A stretch of DNA of 10,364 bases from JBARCX01 sp049794535. GTDB taxonomy: Bacteria; Pseudomonadota; Gammaproteobacteria; Xanthomonadales; Rhodanobacteraceae. The position numbers and the translations under genes were made by a program. Numbering within the stretch: position 1 is the first letter of the stretch; every line of letters starts with the position of its first letter. The notes under the pieces are model-generated. The model was not told the origin of the DNA, searched no databases, and saw only the letters and a list, made by a program, of their open reading frames with translations. This document shows positions 1 through 6,564 of this stretch, piece after piece. The stretch covers positions 1-10,364 of the forward strand of contig JBARCX010000224.1 of assembly GCA_049794535.1 (NCBI GenBank), read 5' to 3'.

Positions 1-1
1 G

Positions 2-691
2 CGCATGGCCTATAACTCAGCCAAGTTACGCTGGGCGCAGACCGGTTTTCTGTCAGCGAATAAGAAAGACACGCCACGCAATTTGATGGGCTTCAAAGAC
101 GGCACCATGAATGTGCCTATCGATAGCACGGCATTGATGAATCAATTCATCTGGGCTGGCGGCGAAGCGGGCTGGATGAAGCAGGGTACCTATGTGGTGG
201 CGCGCCCCATCCGAATCGCTCTCGAGCACTGGGATCGCATGAAGCTGGGATTCCAGGAACAGGTGATCGGTCGACACAAAGATTCGGGAGCGCCGCTCGG
301 TCGGCAGCACGAAAAAGACAGCCTTGATCTCGATGCCAATGATGCGGATGGCAATCCGATCATTCCCGAGAACGCGCATGCCCGATTGGGTGCACCGGAA
401 GCCAATGGCGGCGCGCAAGTTCTACGACGCTCTTACTCCTACGACAACGGTCTGAGTTTTACCGCCGAACGTTGGCCACCGTGGCGGCAGGGTATGGAGT
501 TCGACGCGGGCCTTTTATTCCTGTGCTACCAGTCCGACCCGCGCAAAGGGTTCATCCAGATCTTCGAGAAAATGTCGAAGTTCGACATGATGAATCAGTT
601 CGTCACGCACATTGGTGGCGGGGTGTTCGCTTGTCCGCCCGGCGCGAAGGAAGGCGGTTTCATCGGGCAATCGCTGTTCGAGCTTGCGTAA
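2..691 (+). CDS. efeB: Deferrochelatase / DyP-type heme peroxidase EfeB, C-terminal part (5' end outside window)
   Basis: About the last 229 residues of an EfeB-family DyP-type peroxidase. The frame is open to the left edge, and the ATG at position 5 lies where family members still have N-terminal domain, so it is probably internal. Visible landmarks, counted from that Met, are the DyP signature GFKDG (29-33, distal Asp32), the heme-ligand region around His125 in PENAHARL, the distal Arg141 in LRRSYSY, and the FDAGLLFLCYQ and GGGVFA strands that close the second ferredoxin-like fold. These align by eye with E. coli EfeB: its His329 and Arg347 match His125 and Arg141 with a two-residue gap. 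The family is periplasmic and Tat-exported, oxidises substrates with peroxide or extracts iron from heme, and usually works with EfeU and EfeO, which would lie upstream. No T-rich terminator follows; a repeat island does. Confidence 0.9.
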   Translation, partial: RMAYNSAKLRWAQTGFLSANKKDTPRNLMGFKDGTMNVPIDSTALMNQFIWAGGEAGWMKQGTYVVARPIRIALEHWDRMKLGFQEQVIGRHKDSGAPLGRQHEKDSLDLDANDADGNPIIPENAHARLGAPEANGGAQVLRRSYSYDNGLSFTAERWPPWRQGMEFDAGLLFLCYQSDPRKGFIQIFEKMSKFDMMNQFVTHIGGGVFACPPGAKEGGFIGQSLFELA

Positions 692-751
692 GTCTGTTCA
701 AGATCTGTTTTGATGGGGCTGCAGATCAACACGAGCTCTATGCAGTGCCTA

Positions 752-905
752 TTGATCCCTTCTCCCGCTGGGAGAAGGTGCCGGTAGGCGGATGAGGGTG
801 CGATCGGAGCGATGAAGGGAGGCTTACGTAAGCCTCGTACCCTCACCGGAACCCCTCTCTCCCACAGGGACTACCTTCGGGTCGCCGGCGGGAGATGGGC
901 TCGCA
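752..905. repeat. Intergenic inverted-repeat island (REP-like) between convergent genes
   Basis: The spacer between efeB and the aminopeptidase gene is filled by nested inverted repeats. A perfect 9-bp stem with a 3-nt loop (CCTTCTCCC/GGGAGAAGG) lies at 758-778. A perfect 18-bp palindrome, GAGGCTTAC plus its reverse complement, lies at 819-836. The outer arms GAGGGTGCGA (794-803) and TCGTACCCTC (835-844) pair at 9 of 10 positions. A second unit, CCCTCACC...CCTCTCTCCC...GGGAGATGGG, runs to about 900. The CCCTCACC/CTCTCCC wording resembles dispersed intergenic repeats common in proteobacteria, here as two units head to head. No U-run flanks the stems, so an intrinsic terminator is not evident, although a folded convergent 3' end is plausible. 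Confidence 0.7.
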
Positions 906-915
906 CTTGTTACTT

Positions 916-2292
916 TCATGCGTAGCGTTGCTGCAGGAACGCGAACAATGCACGCAGGCCTATCGCCTCACCGCCGCGCGGTCGGCCCGGGCGATCAGCG
1001 TCGTTCCACGCGTAGGTATCCAGATGCAGCCACGGCATACCCTCCGGCACGAAGAGCTCGAGGTATAGCGCTGCCGTAATCGCTCCGGCATGGCGTGACG
1101 CGCCGGCGTTGGCAAAGTCAGCCAGATAAGAGTCGAGCATTTTGCGATACGGCCGCCACAACGGCAGCTGCCACAGCGGATCGTTCACCGTCCGTCCGGC
1201 CGCCAGCACCTTCTCAGCCAAGGCATCGTTATTCGCAAACAGCGCGGGCAGATCAGGACCAAGTGCCACACGGGCAGCACCGGTAAGCGTGGCGAAGTCG
1301 ACCATCAACTCGGGTTTCTGCTCCGCACCGTAAGCCAGCGCGTCACACAGCACCAATCGGCCTTCGGCGTCGGTGTTGTCGATCTCCACGCTATGGCCGG
1401 CGCGTGTGACAACCACTTCACCCGGACGCAGCGCATTGCCGGATACCGCGTTCTCCACCGCAGGGATGAGCAAGGTCAGTTGCACCGGCAACTCGGCCTG
1501 CATCACCAACCCGGCCAGCGCGATCGCGTGCGCCGCACCGCCCATGTCCTTCTTCATCCAACGCATGCCGTCGGACGATTTCAGATCCAGGCCGCCGGTG
1601 TCGAAGCACACACCCTTGCCGATCAGCACCAATTTCGGATGAGACGACTTGCCCCAGCTCAGCTCGATCAAACGCGGTTCGCGATGACTGGCGCGACCCA
1701 CCGCATGAATCGTGGGGAAGTTCGCCTTGAGCAGCTCATTGCCGACCCAATCACGCACCTTTGCTTTGTGCTGCTTGCCGAGCCGCTTCACGGCTGCAGC
1801 GAGCTGCTCCGGGCCCATATCCTCGGTGGGCGTATTGACCAGATCGCGCACCAGCGTGGTCGCTTCGACCTGCGGCTCCAACACTGCAAATGCATCGGCA
1901 TCCACCGCGAGCGTGGCCGGTGCGCGCTTGGCCTTGCGATAGCGCGTGAACTGATAAGCGCCCAGCGCCCAGCCCAGCGCGGCTTGCTGCGGGTTCAACG
2001 CAACGCCTTCATCGGCGAGTTGATACGTGCCTTCGGGCAACGTTTGCGGCAGCGCGGACAAGGCAGCGAGCGAATCGCTGGCGTCCACACCCACCAGTAC
2101 ACGCGCCAGCTTGCCGTTGGCGTCGGCGAGTAGCGCAACACTGCCAGGCATGCCGTCAAAGCGGGTTTCGTCCAGCCAGCGGCGCTGCGCAGCCGTTAAG
2201 CGCTTGCGTGTTGCAGCAAGGTGTTTGGCATCGGTGGCTTCAATCGCAACGCGGTTGCGAGGCGCGGCGGAACGTTCAATCAGGGCAGACAT
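916..2292 (-). CDS. Leucyl aminopeptidase family protein (peptidase M17)
   Basis: A 458-residue cytosolic di-metal aminopeptidase that removes N-terminal residues from peptides. The C-terminal catalytic domain carries every M17 active-site residue at the exact spacing of E. coli PepA: Lys226 and Asp231 (GKGVCFDTGG), catalytic Lys238, Asp249 (KKDMGG), then Asp308, Glu310 and Arg312 in NTDAEGR. The first 150 or so residues form a divergent N-terminal domain. At 458 residues it is shorter than PepA (about 500), so it is probably the second, PepB-like M17 enzyme found in Xanthomonadales; no symbol is given. The start MSALIER is chosen because GAGGAG lies six bases upstream; a 41-residue upstream extension is Cys/Arg-rich and unlike protein. 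A perfect 20-bp palindrome sits just upstream of the ribosome binding site. A 76-bp gap separates it from the HAD gene. Confidence 0.93.
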   Translation of the reverse strand: MSALIERSAAPRNRVAIEATDAKHLAATRKRLTAAQRRWLDETRFDGMPGSVALLADANGKLARVLVGVDASDSLAALSALPQTLPEGTYQLADEGVALNPQQAALGWALGAYQFTRYRKAKRAPATLAVDADAFAVLEPQVEATTLVRDLVNTPTEDMGPEQLAAAVKRLGKQHKAKVRDWVGNELLKANFPTIHAVGRASHREPRLIELSWGKSSHPKLVLIGKGVCFDTGGLDLKSSDGMRWMKKDMGGAAHAIALAGLVMQAELPVQLTLLIPAVENAVSGNALRPGEVVVTRAGHSVEIDNTDAEGRLVLCDALAYGAEQKPELMVDFATLTGAARVALGPDLPALFANNDALAEKVLAAGRTVNDPLWQLPLWRPYRKMLDSYLADFANAGASRHAGAITAALYLELFVPEGMPWLHLDTYAWNDADRPGRPRGGEAIGLRALFAFLQQRYA

Positions 2293-2294
2293 GC

Positions 2295-2302
2295 GGACTC
2301 CT
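2295..2302 (-). promoter_or_regulatory. Ribosome binding site of the M17 aminopeptidase
   Basis: On the minus strand GAGGAG precedes ATG at 2292 by about six bases. This decides the start against a longer in-frame extension reaching 2415, which would run through the palindrome and into the HAD gene. Confidence 0.7.
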
Positions 2303-2304
2303 CG

Positions 2305-2324
2305 CGACGTGTCATGACACGTCG
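2305..2324. promoter_or_regulatory. Perfect 20-bp palindrome upstream of the aminopeptidase (candidate operator)
   Basis: CGACGTGTCA is followed directly by its reverse complement TGACACGTCG, with no spacer and no mismatch, one or two bases upstream of the Shine-Dalgarno of the M17 gene. With no loop it suits a DNA site for a dimeric repressor (inner core TGTCATGACA) better than an RNA hairpin. The regulator is not identifiable from this window. A position between promoter and ribosome binding site would allow repression by roadblock. Confidence 0.5.
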
Positions 2325-2368
2325 TTGTTCGATGATGAATGACTGTGATGCATGTTTTGCATAGGCGC

Positions 2369-3079
2369 CTACGCGTGCTGGATCTGCGTGGTATGCAGAT
2401 CCAGCCAATCGGCAAGCGCTGTCAGGTCGCGCAGATCCAAGTCCGGTGGACGTCCCAGCACGCCAGGCCAGGGATGTCCGGCGCGGTTGATCCATGCCGT
2501 GCGCAAACCAGCCTCGCGAGCGCCGACCACATCCAACTCCGGATCGTCGCCAACGTGCAGTATCTGCGCAGGATCCAGGCCGAGTCGTTCGGCGGCCGCA
2601 TGGAAGATGCGCGGGTCAGGCTTGAGCATGCCGGTGTCGCGGGCACAGATGTGATGGTCGAAGTGTGCGCTCAGGCCGATCCGATCGAGGTCGGCATTGC
2701 CGTTGGTGAGACTGACCAGCGGCCTGAGCACGCCGATGCGCTCAAGCGCGGGCAGGCTGTCCGGATATAGCTCCACGCTGTTGCGTGCGCTGAAGTAGAC
2801 CTCCCACAACGCATCTAGCGGAGCTTCGTCGATACCGCAAGCAGCGAATGCCTGCTGCATGGTGATGTGACGCTGCGCAGTGAAGTCATGCGCCAGGTCG
2901 GTTCGCTCGGCGGCGACCCGTGCCCGCAGCGCGCGCATGGCGGGAATCGGCCAGGCACGCGCTACGTCGGGGTAATGCTCGCGAAGATAAGCGTCCAGTT
3001 CGCGATCAGCACGCTCCAGCGCAGGCAACACGGGCCACAGTGTGTCGTCCAGGTCGAGCGTGAGTGCGAGGATGCGCAC
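2369..3079 (-). CDS. HAD superfamily hydrolase (subfamily IA-like phosphatase)
   Basis: A 236-residue soluble phosphatase-type protein with all four HAD motifs: DLDDT near the N-terminus (nucleophile Asp9, acid Asp11), Thr125 in SLTNG, Lys153 in MLKPDP, and VGDDPELD with Asp178 and Asp183. The helical insertion between motifs I and II (about 18-100) is a C1 cap, as in subfamily I enzymes such as E. coli YigB, which acts on a riboflavin-pathway intermediate and several sugar phosphates. The substrate here cannot be read from sequence. The start codon is GTG (3079-3077), two bases after the stop of the PstS/LysM gene, with only a weak Shine-Dalgarno. This suggests translational coupling to that gene. 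An 11-bp inverted repeat lies in its last codons. Confidence 0.88.
   Translation of the reverse strand: MRILALTLDLDDTLWPVLPALERADRELDAYLREHYPDVARAWPIPAMRALRARVAAERTDLAHDFTAQRHITMQQAFAACGIDEAPLDALWEVYFSARNSVELYPDSLPALERIGVLRPLVSLTNGNADLDRIGLSAHFDHHICARDTGMLKPDPRIFHAAAERLGLDPAQILHVGDDPELDVVGAREAGLRTAWINRAGHPWPGVLGRPPDLDLRDLTALADWLDLHTTQIQHA
2377..2405 (-). other. 11-bp perfect inverted repeat within the 3' end of the HAD gene
   Basis: GCTGGATCTGC (2377-2387) pairs perfectly with GCAGATCCAGC (2395-2405) across a 7-nt loop. It overlaps the last dozen codons of the HAD gene, with six bases to the stop. In the minus-strand transcript it would be a strong hairpin. What follows (CACGCGTAGGCGCC) is not U-rich, so it is not a canonical intrinsic terminator. 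It could still protect the 3' end or limit read-through towards the aminopeptidase. Confidence 0.5.
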
Positions 3080-3081
3080 GC

Positions 3082-4542
3082 TTAGCGCGCGCTGACGCGC
3101 AACACTTGGCCCGGGCGCACGGTGTCGTCTTTCAGGTGGTTCCAGGCGCGCACCTGCGCCACGTCCACCGAATGCTTACGAGCGATCGAGTACAGCGTTT
3201 CGCCAGCAGCCACTCGGTAGGTGATCGCTGACTTGGATGCCTTCGCTTCTTTCACTGCGACAGCTTTCTTTGCGACGACCTTGTTCGCAACAGGCGCGGC
3301 CGTTGCGACAGGCGTTGCCTGTACGACGCGCTCGGCTTTCTTGCTGGCGATCACGCGGTTATGCGTAACCACTACATCCGAGGTGACCTTGGCGAAATCG
3401 GCACCGCGGCTGCTTACGCCAGCCACCGTGATGGCGTCGCCAGTCACGCCCTTGAGGCTGCTCGGCTCAGGAGCGGCAACCACACCACTCGTGACGCCGG
3501 AGAGATCCGTCTTGGTCGCAGCCGCAACGGCGGTGCTGCGTGAGGCCAGTGCAGCCGCAGGAGCGGCGGCTTCAGCAACGCGTGTGGCCGAAGGTGTGGT
3601 GATCGTCGGCAGCGGTCCGCTGGCGTGTGCGCCTGTTTCGGCAAGGATCTTGGTGCGACGCGAGCCATCCATCGAAGCCAGTACCAGGCCATCCTGATAC
3701 GGCAAAATTCCATGCCTGCGTAGCGCGGCCTTACCTGCATCCGAATCCACGAAGTCGATGAAGGCCTGTGCTTCGGCCACCTTCGGGCTGGTGGGGTTGG
3801 TGATCAGATAGATCGGCGTGTACAGCACGTAGCTGCCGTTAGCCAGATTCGCCGCCGTCGGCGCAACCCCATTAATCGGAATCGTCTTGAGGCTGGTGCG
3901 GTTACCGGCGATCTCCGCCAACGTAGTCACGCCCAGGCCGTTGGGGTTCAGTGCAACGCCAGCGCCAAGCTGATTGGTGTTGAGGTAGAGACGCGGAGCA
4001 GCAACCGGCTGGTTGCCACGCCCGAACAGCAGCGAGCGCAGGCTGTATTCCACGCCATCACCCGGGCTGGCCACGGCATACAGATCGATCGGTGCATCGC
4101 GCCCGCCGACATCCTTCCAGTTGGTGATCTTGCCGTAGTAGATGTCGTGCAGCTGCTTCAGCGTCAGGTTGCTGATCGGGTTCGATGCCTGGGTCACCAT
4201 CACCAGGCCATCCCATGCCACCGGGGTGAACGTGAGGCGGGTGTTCTGAGCACTGCCATCGCTACCGCGTGCACTACCGGCCAGATCCGCCGTACCGGTG
4301 GCTACTGCGTCAATGCCCGATGCCGTGTTGAACGGCTGCAGCTCGATCTTTCCATGACCGGCGCTTTCCCAGGCCTTGGCCATGTCGGTGACTACACCGT
4401 GCGCCGTGGTCACGTCACCGCGCCAAATCAGCGTGGGGCCGGCGACGGCTTTGGTCGTCGGGGTTTTGCCGAACGCAGGGAGGATGAGGCAGCTGCCGAT
4501 CAAGGCAGCGGACAGCAGATAGGCAAGACGGCGGACATACAT
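3082..4542 (-). CDS. PstS-like periplasmic substrate-binding protein with C-terminal LysM domain
   Basis: A 486-residue exported protein built from two modules. After a signal sequence (1-25, AFG then KT, or lipoprotein processing at Cys18 after IGS), residues 36-285 form a PstS-type binding fold (PBP-like domain 2). Recognisable stretches are the ASGIDAVATGTADLAGSAR loop, VAWDGLVMVTQASNPISNLT, and LHDIYYGKITNWKDVGG. Residues about 300-438 are a low-complexity Ala/Val/Lys linker. Residues 440-484 (YRVAAGETLYSIARKHSVDVAQVRAWNHL...VRPGQVLRV) are one LysM domain, which normally binds peptidoglycan. The usual SGT ligand motif reads SPGDG, so the ligand may not be phosphate. No pst transporter genes are adjacent, which suggests a cell-wall-retained sensor or scavenger rather than a shuttling ABC component. 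No clear Shine-Dalgarno precedes the ATG. Confidence 0.88.
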   Translation of the reverse strand: MYVRRLAYLLSAALIGSCLILPAFGKTPTTKAVAGPTLIWRGDVTTAHGVVTDMAKAWESAGHGKIELQPFNTASGIDAVATGTADLAGSARGSDGSAQNTRLTFTPVAWDGLVMVTQASNPISNLTLKQLHDIYYGKITNWKDVGGRDAPIDLYAVASPGDGVEYSLRSLLFGRGNQPVAAPRLYLNTNQLGAGVALNPNGLGVTTLAEIAGNRTSLKTIPINGVAPTAANLANGSYVLYTPIYLITNPTSPKVAEAQAFIDFVDSDAGKAALRRHGILPYQDGLVLASMDGSRRTKILAETGAHASGPLPTITTPSATRVAEAAAPAAALASRSTAVAAATKTDLSGVTSGVVAAPEPSSLKGVTGDAITVAGVSSRGADFAKVTSDVVVTHNRVIASKKAERVVQATPVATAAPVANKVVAKKAVAVKEAKASKSAITYRVAAGETLYSIARKHSVDVAQVRAWNHLKDDTVRPGQVLRVSAR

Positions 4543-4626
4543 AATGGCGGGGAACCCCAGAGTGCGTGTGTGGTGTGGTGCAAGCGTGCCGCCGTTGGGG
4601 CGTACATGCAGTGATCGAATGTCGGT

Positions 4627-4655
4627 ATTTCAGCGGTCTGCGGACAAAACATCAA
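4627..4655 (-). promoter_or_regulatory. Candidate sigma-70-type promoter for the PstS/LysM gene
   Basis: Reading the minus strand, TTGATG (4655-4650) and TGAAAT (4632-4627) are separated by exactly 17 bases and each match four of six consensus positions. The site lies just downstream of the terminator of the protease gene and would give a leader of about 80 bases. I see no convincing Pho box in the same stretch. This is a pattern call only. Confidence 0.35.
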
Positions 4656-4675
4656 GCACAGTCATGAGTTTGCGT

Positions 4676-4711
4676 TAAGAAAGGCGTGCGGGATGTGCAG
4701 TTCCGCACGCC
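4676..4711 (-). terminator. Rho-independent terminator of the Do-family protease gene
   Basis: A perfect 9-bp GC-rich stem, GGCGTGCGG (4683-4691) with CCGCACGCC (4703-4711), encloses an 11-nt loop. On the minus strand it is followed at once by TTTCTTAA. It lies 40 bases past the protease stop codon, so the protease and the PstS/LysM gene are probably separate transcripts. Confidence 0.75.
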
Positions 4712-4725
4712 GACGTATGAGGACG

Positions 4726-4755
4726 GGCACTCACCGGCACTCACCGGCGCTCACT
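4726..4755. repeat. Three 10-bp tandem units overlapping the protease stop codon
   Basis: GGCACTCACC occurs at 4726-4735 and 4736-4745, and a third degenerate unit, GGCGCTCACT, at 4746-4755 includes the stop codon of the protease gene (4751-4753). It is a small array, plausibly from replication slippage, with no evident function. Confidence 0.6.
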
Positions 4756-6151
4756 GAATAGGCACGTAGCTCAACCCATCGCCGCCAGCCACTACCAGCA
4801 CGAGTTGGCGCGGGCGTACGCCCGTCAGGCCTTGCAGGTCGCGGACACTGGTAACGCGATAGTTGCCAATGCCCACCACGATATCGCCGGGAGCCAGCCC
4901 CGCTTGCGCCGCGCGGCTGCCCGGCTGCACCGAGGTCACCGCGACACCCGCTACGCTCTGGCTGCGCTGACTCTCGTTCAGTTCGCTGAAGGCCACGCCA
5001 GCAAGGCGCGGGTCGAGGGTATTGCCATCGACCGTGGCAAGTTTTTCCGGTGACAGCGTGGCGCTGACCTGACGACTGCTGCCGCCGCGCTTTACCGTCA
5101 ACTGCACCGTGCTGCCGACGGGCAATAAGCCTTCAGCATTGCGCAGATCCTGCGCGCCTTGCAGTGATTTGCCGTTGATGGCGGTGATGACGTCGCCGAC
5201 CTGCATGCCCGCACTGTCGGCGACCGAGTTGCGCGTTACGCGCGTCACAACCGCACCGTTCGTATCCTTCAAGCCAAGTACTTGAGCGATGCGTGGCGTG
5301 ATGTCCTGTGTCTGCACACCAAGACTGCCGCGACTCACTTTGCCGTGGGCGATCAGCTGCGGCATCACCTCGTTGATGAGGTTGGAGGGAATCGCAAAGC
5401 CAATACCGGCGCTGGCACCGGAAGGCGAAAAGATCATCGAGTTGATACCCACCAACTCACCGCGCAGATTCACCAGCGGACCACCCGAATTGCCCGGGTT
5501 GATCGATGCATCGGTCTGGATGAAATTCTGATAACCCGCCGTGCCCGACGACGTACGCCCCAAGCCCGAGCGACCCAGCGCCGACACGATGCCCGACGTC
5601 ACCGTTTGGCCAAGCCCGAACGGGTCACCCACCGCCACCACGAAATCACCCACACGTAGCTGAGCCGAGTCGGCCATCGGTAGCGCTTGCAAGTTGCTCG
5701 CCTGGATCTGCACTACGGCCACATCGGTATCGGGATCCGTGCCGATCAACTTGCCCTTGAAGTTGCGTCCATCCTGCAACGTCACCGTGATGTCGTCGGC
5801 ACCTGCAACGACGTGATTGTTGGTCAGCACATACCCTTTGGCGGCATCCACGATCACGCCCGAGCCCAGGCTTTGCTCCACCTGTTCGCGTGGCGCGCCG
5901 TTCAAGCCAAAGAACTGGCGAAGCATCGGGTCGTTGAAAAACGGATTGGATACCTGCACACGCGTCTTGGTGGAGATGTTCACCACCGCCGGCGTCACCT
6001 TCGTTAGCATCGGCGCCAGCGACGGTAGCGGTTGACCATCCACCACCGGCGGCAAACCTGCGTGACTCAACCCGGGCAGTGCGCTGCCGAGCAGTGCGAC
6101 GAAGACGACAGCAAACCAGCGATGCGCGGAACGAAAATGATGATGCGGCAT
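4751..6151 (-). CDS. degQ: Do-family periplasmic serine endoprotease (DegP/DegQ/MucD type)
   Basis: A 466-residue HtrA-family protease and chaperone of the periplasm that degrades or holds misfolded envelope proteins. It has a Sec signal peptide (1-31, cut after SHA) and a trypsin-like domain (about 40-260) with the full catalytic triad: His113 in LTNNHVV, Asp143 in DTDVAVV, and Ser222 in NPGNSGGPL. Two PDZ domains follow, at roughly 265-355 and 380-460. The LA loop (about 65-92) is short and lacks the long Gln-rich insert of E. coli DegP, which favours DegQ or MucD; choosing among these is uncertain. The start is supported by GGGAGGA four bases upstream of ATG. It has its own terminator at 4676-4711 and faces nrdJ divergently. 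No sigma-E promoter is obvious upstream. Confidence 0.93.
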   Translation of the reverse strand: MPHHHFRSAHRWFAVVFVALLGSALPGLSHAGLPPVVDGQPLPSLAPMLTKVTPAVVNISTKTRVQVSNPFFNDPMLRQFFGLNGAPREQVEQSLGSGVIVDAAKGYVLTNNHVVAGADDITVTLQDGRNFKGKLIGTDPDTDVAVVQIQASNLQALPMADSAQLRVGDFVVAVGDPFGLGQTVTSGIVSALGRSGLGRTSSGTAGYQNFIQTDASINPGNSGGPLVNLRGELVGINSMIFSPSGASAGIGFAIPSNLINEVMPQLIAHGKVSRGSLGVQTQDITPRIAQVLGLKDTNGAVVTRVTRNSVADSAGMQVGDVITAINGKSLQGAQDLRNAEGLLPVGSTVQLTVKRGGSSRQVSATLSPEKLATVDGNTLDPRLAGVAFSELNESQRSQSVAGVAVTSVQPGSRAAQAGLAPGDIVVGIGNYRVTSVRDLQGLTGVRPRQLVLVVAGGDGLSYVPIQ

Positions 6152-6438
6152 GGAATCCTCCCTGCGTGCGATGTGACGGTGACTGCGGTGCGTTATGCAG
6201 TAGCGCGTTTACGGCAGCGCTGATACGAAAGTGCGTGACACGACTCATCGTTCGACTCACGTAGACGGCCAGCGGTTCCGTAAGTCATCTCTGTCGGCAC
6301 AACTGTAAAAGTCATCGCCGCGTGGAATTCACGGCCAGCAAATCCGATGTATGCGAAGACTCATCAAACCATCCAAAACATACGCCTAGGTACTTTACAT
6401 CCACGGGTCGCGGGATTACCTTGCCTCCTTACCAGCAA

Positions 6439-6454
6439 CCACAACATCTTGTGT
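6439..6454 (+). promoter_or_regulatory. NrdR box upstream of nrdJ
   Basis: CCACAACATCTTGTGT matches the known NrdR palindrome (ACACWATATATWGTGT) at 13 of 16 positions and contains the perfect inverted repeat CACAA-N4-TTGTG. NrdR is the ATP/dATP-sensing repressor of ribonucleotide reductase genes, so a site before nrdJ is functionally coherent. NrdR boxes usually come in pairs 15-16 bases apart. I find no good second copy at that spacing on either side. Confidence 0.7.
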
Positions 6455-6547
6455 GTTTGTGAGGACGGGGAGCCCAGATGCAGTTGCCAAACATGGCAGG
6501 TGATTCTGAGGTGCGCTGCAATGATCCAGTGGGGCGCGAGACCGCCC

Positions 6548-6553
6548 GGGAGG
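6548..6553 (+). promoter_or_regulatory. Ribosome binding site supporting the nrdJ start at 6565
   Basis: GGGAGG, continued as GGGAGGTCGGGAAG, lies about 11 bases before ATG 6565. The alternative ATG at 6478 has GGGGAG five bases upstream. It would add 29 residues (beginning MQLPNMAGDSEV) that do not resemble the short, variable N-terminus expected before QDIWDKKYRL, so the downstream start is preferred. Confidence 0.5.
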
Positions 6554-6564
6554 TCGGGAAGTCG

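Larger units (their letters stand above)
6152..6564. promoter_or_regulatory. Divergent intergenic region between the protease gene and nrdJ
   Basis: About 410 bases without a convincing gene, more AT-rich than its neighbours around 6340-6460. It should hold the promoters of both flanking genes, but I could not fix a clear -35/-10 pair for either. On the nrdJ side it carries a NrdR-box match (6439-6454) and two candidate ribosome binding sites: GGGGAG (6467-6472) before ATG 6478, and GGGAGG (6548-6553) before ATG 6565. A 9-bp word, ACGGCCAGC, occurs twice (near 6265 and 6328) without evident meaning. A 73-codon open frame from 6347 crosses the operator and shows no protein character. Confidence 0.5.

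Noticed and set aside
758..778. 9-bp hairpin as an intrinsic terminator for efeB
   Set aside because: No T-run follows it on either strand; it is better described as part of the repeat island.
1393..2133. 246-codon plus-strand open frame over the M17 gene
   Set aside because: The minus-strand frame has complete catalytic residues at exact family spacing; this is its shadow.
2293..2415. 41-residue N-terminal extension of the M17 protein
   Set aside because: It runs through the palindrome and into the HAD coding region, is Cys/Arg-rich, and lacks the ribosome binding site that ATG 2292 has.
4636..4665. Possible Pho box upstream of the PstS-like gene
   Set aside because: CTGTGC and TTGTCC half-sites on the minus strand are 14 bases apart instead of 11 and match poorly.
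6152..6260. Sigma-E type promoter for the protease gene
   Set aside because: A GAAC word occurs on the minus strand, but no TCTGA-like -10 lies at the required spacing.
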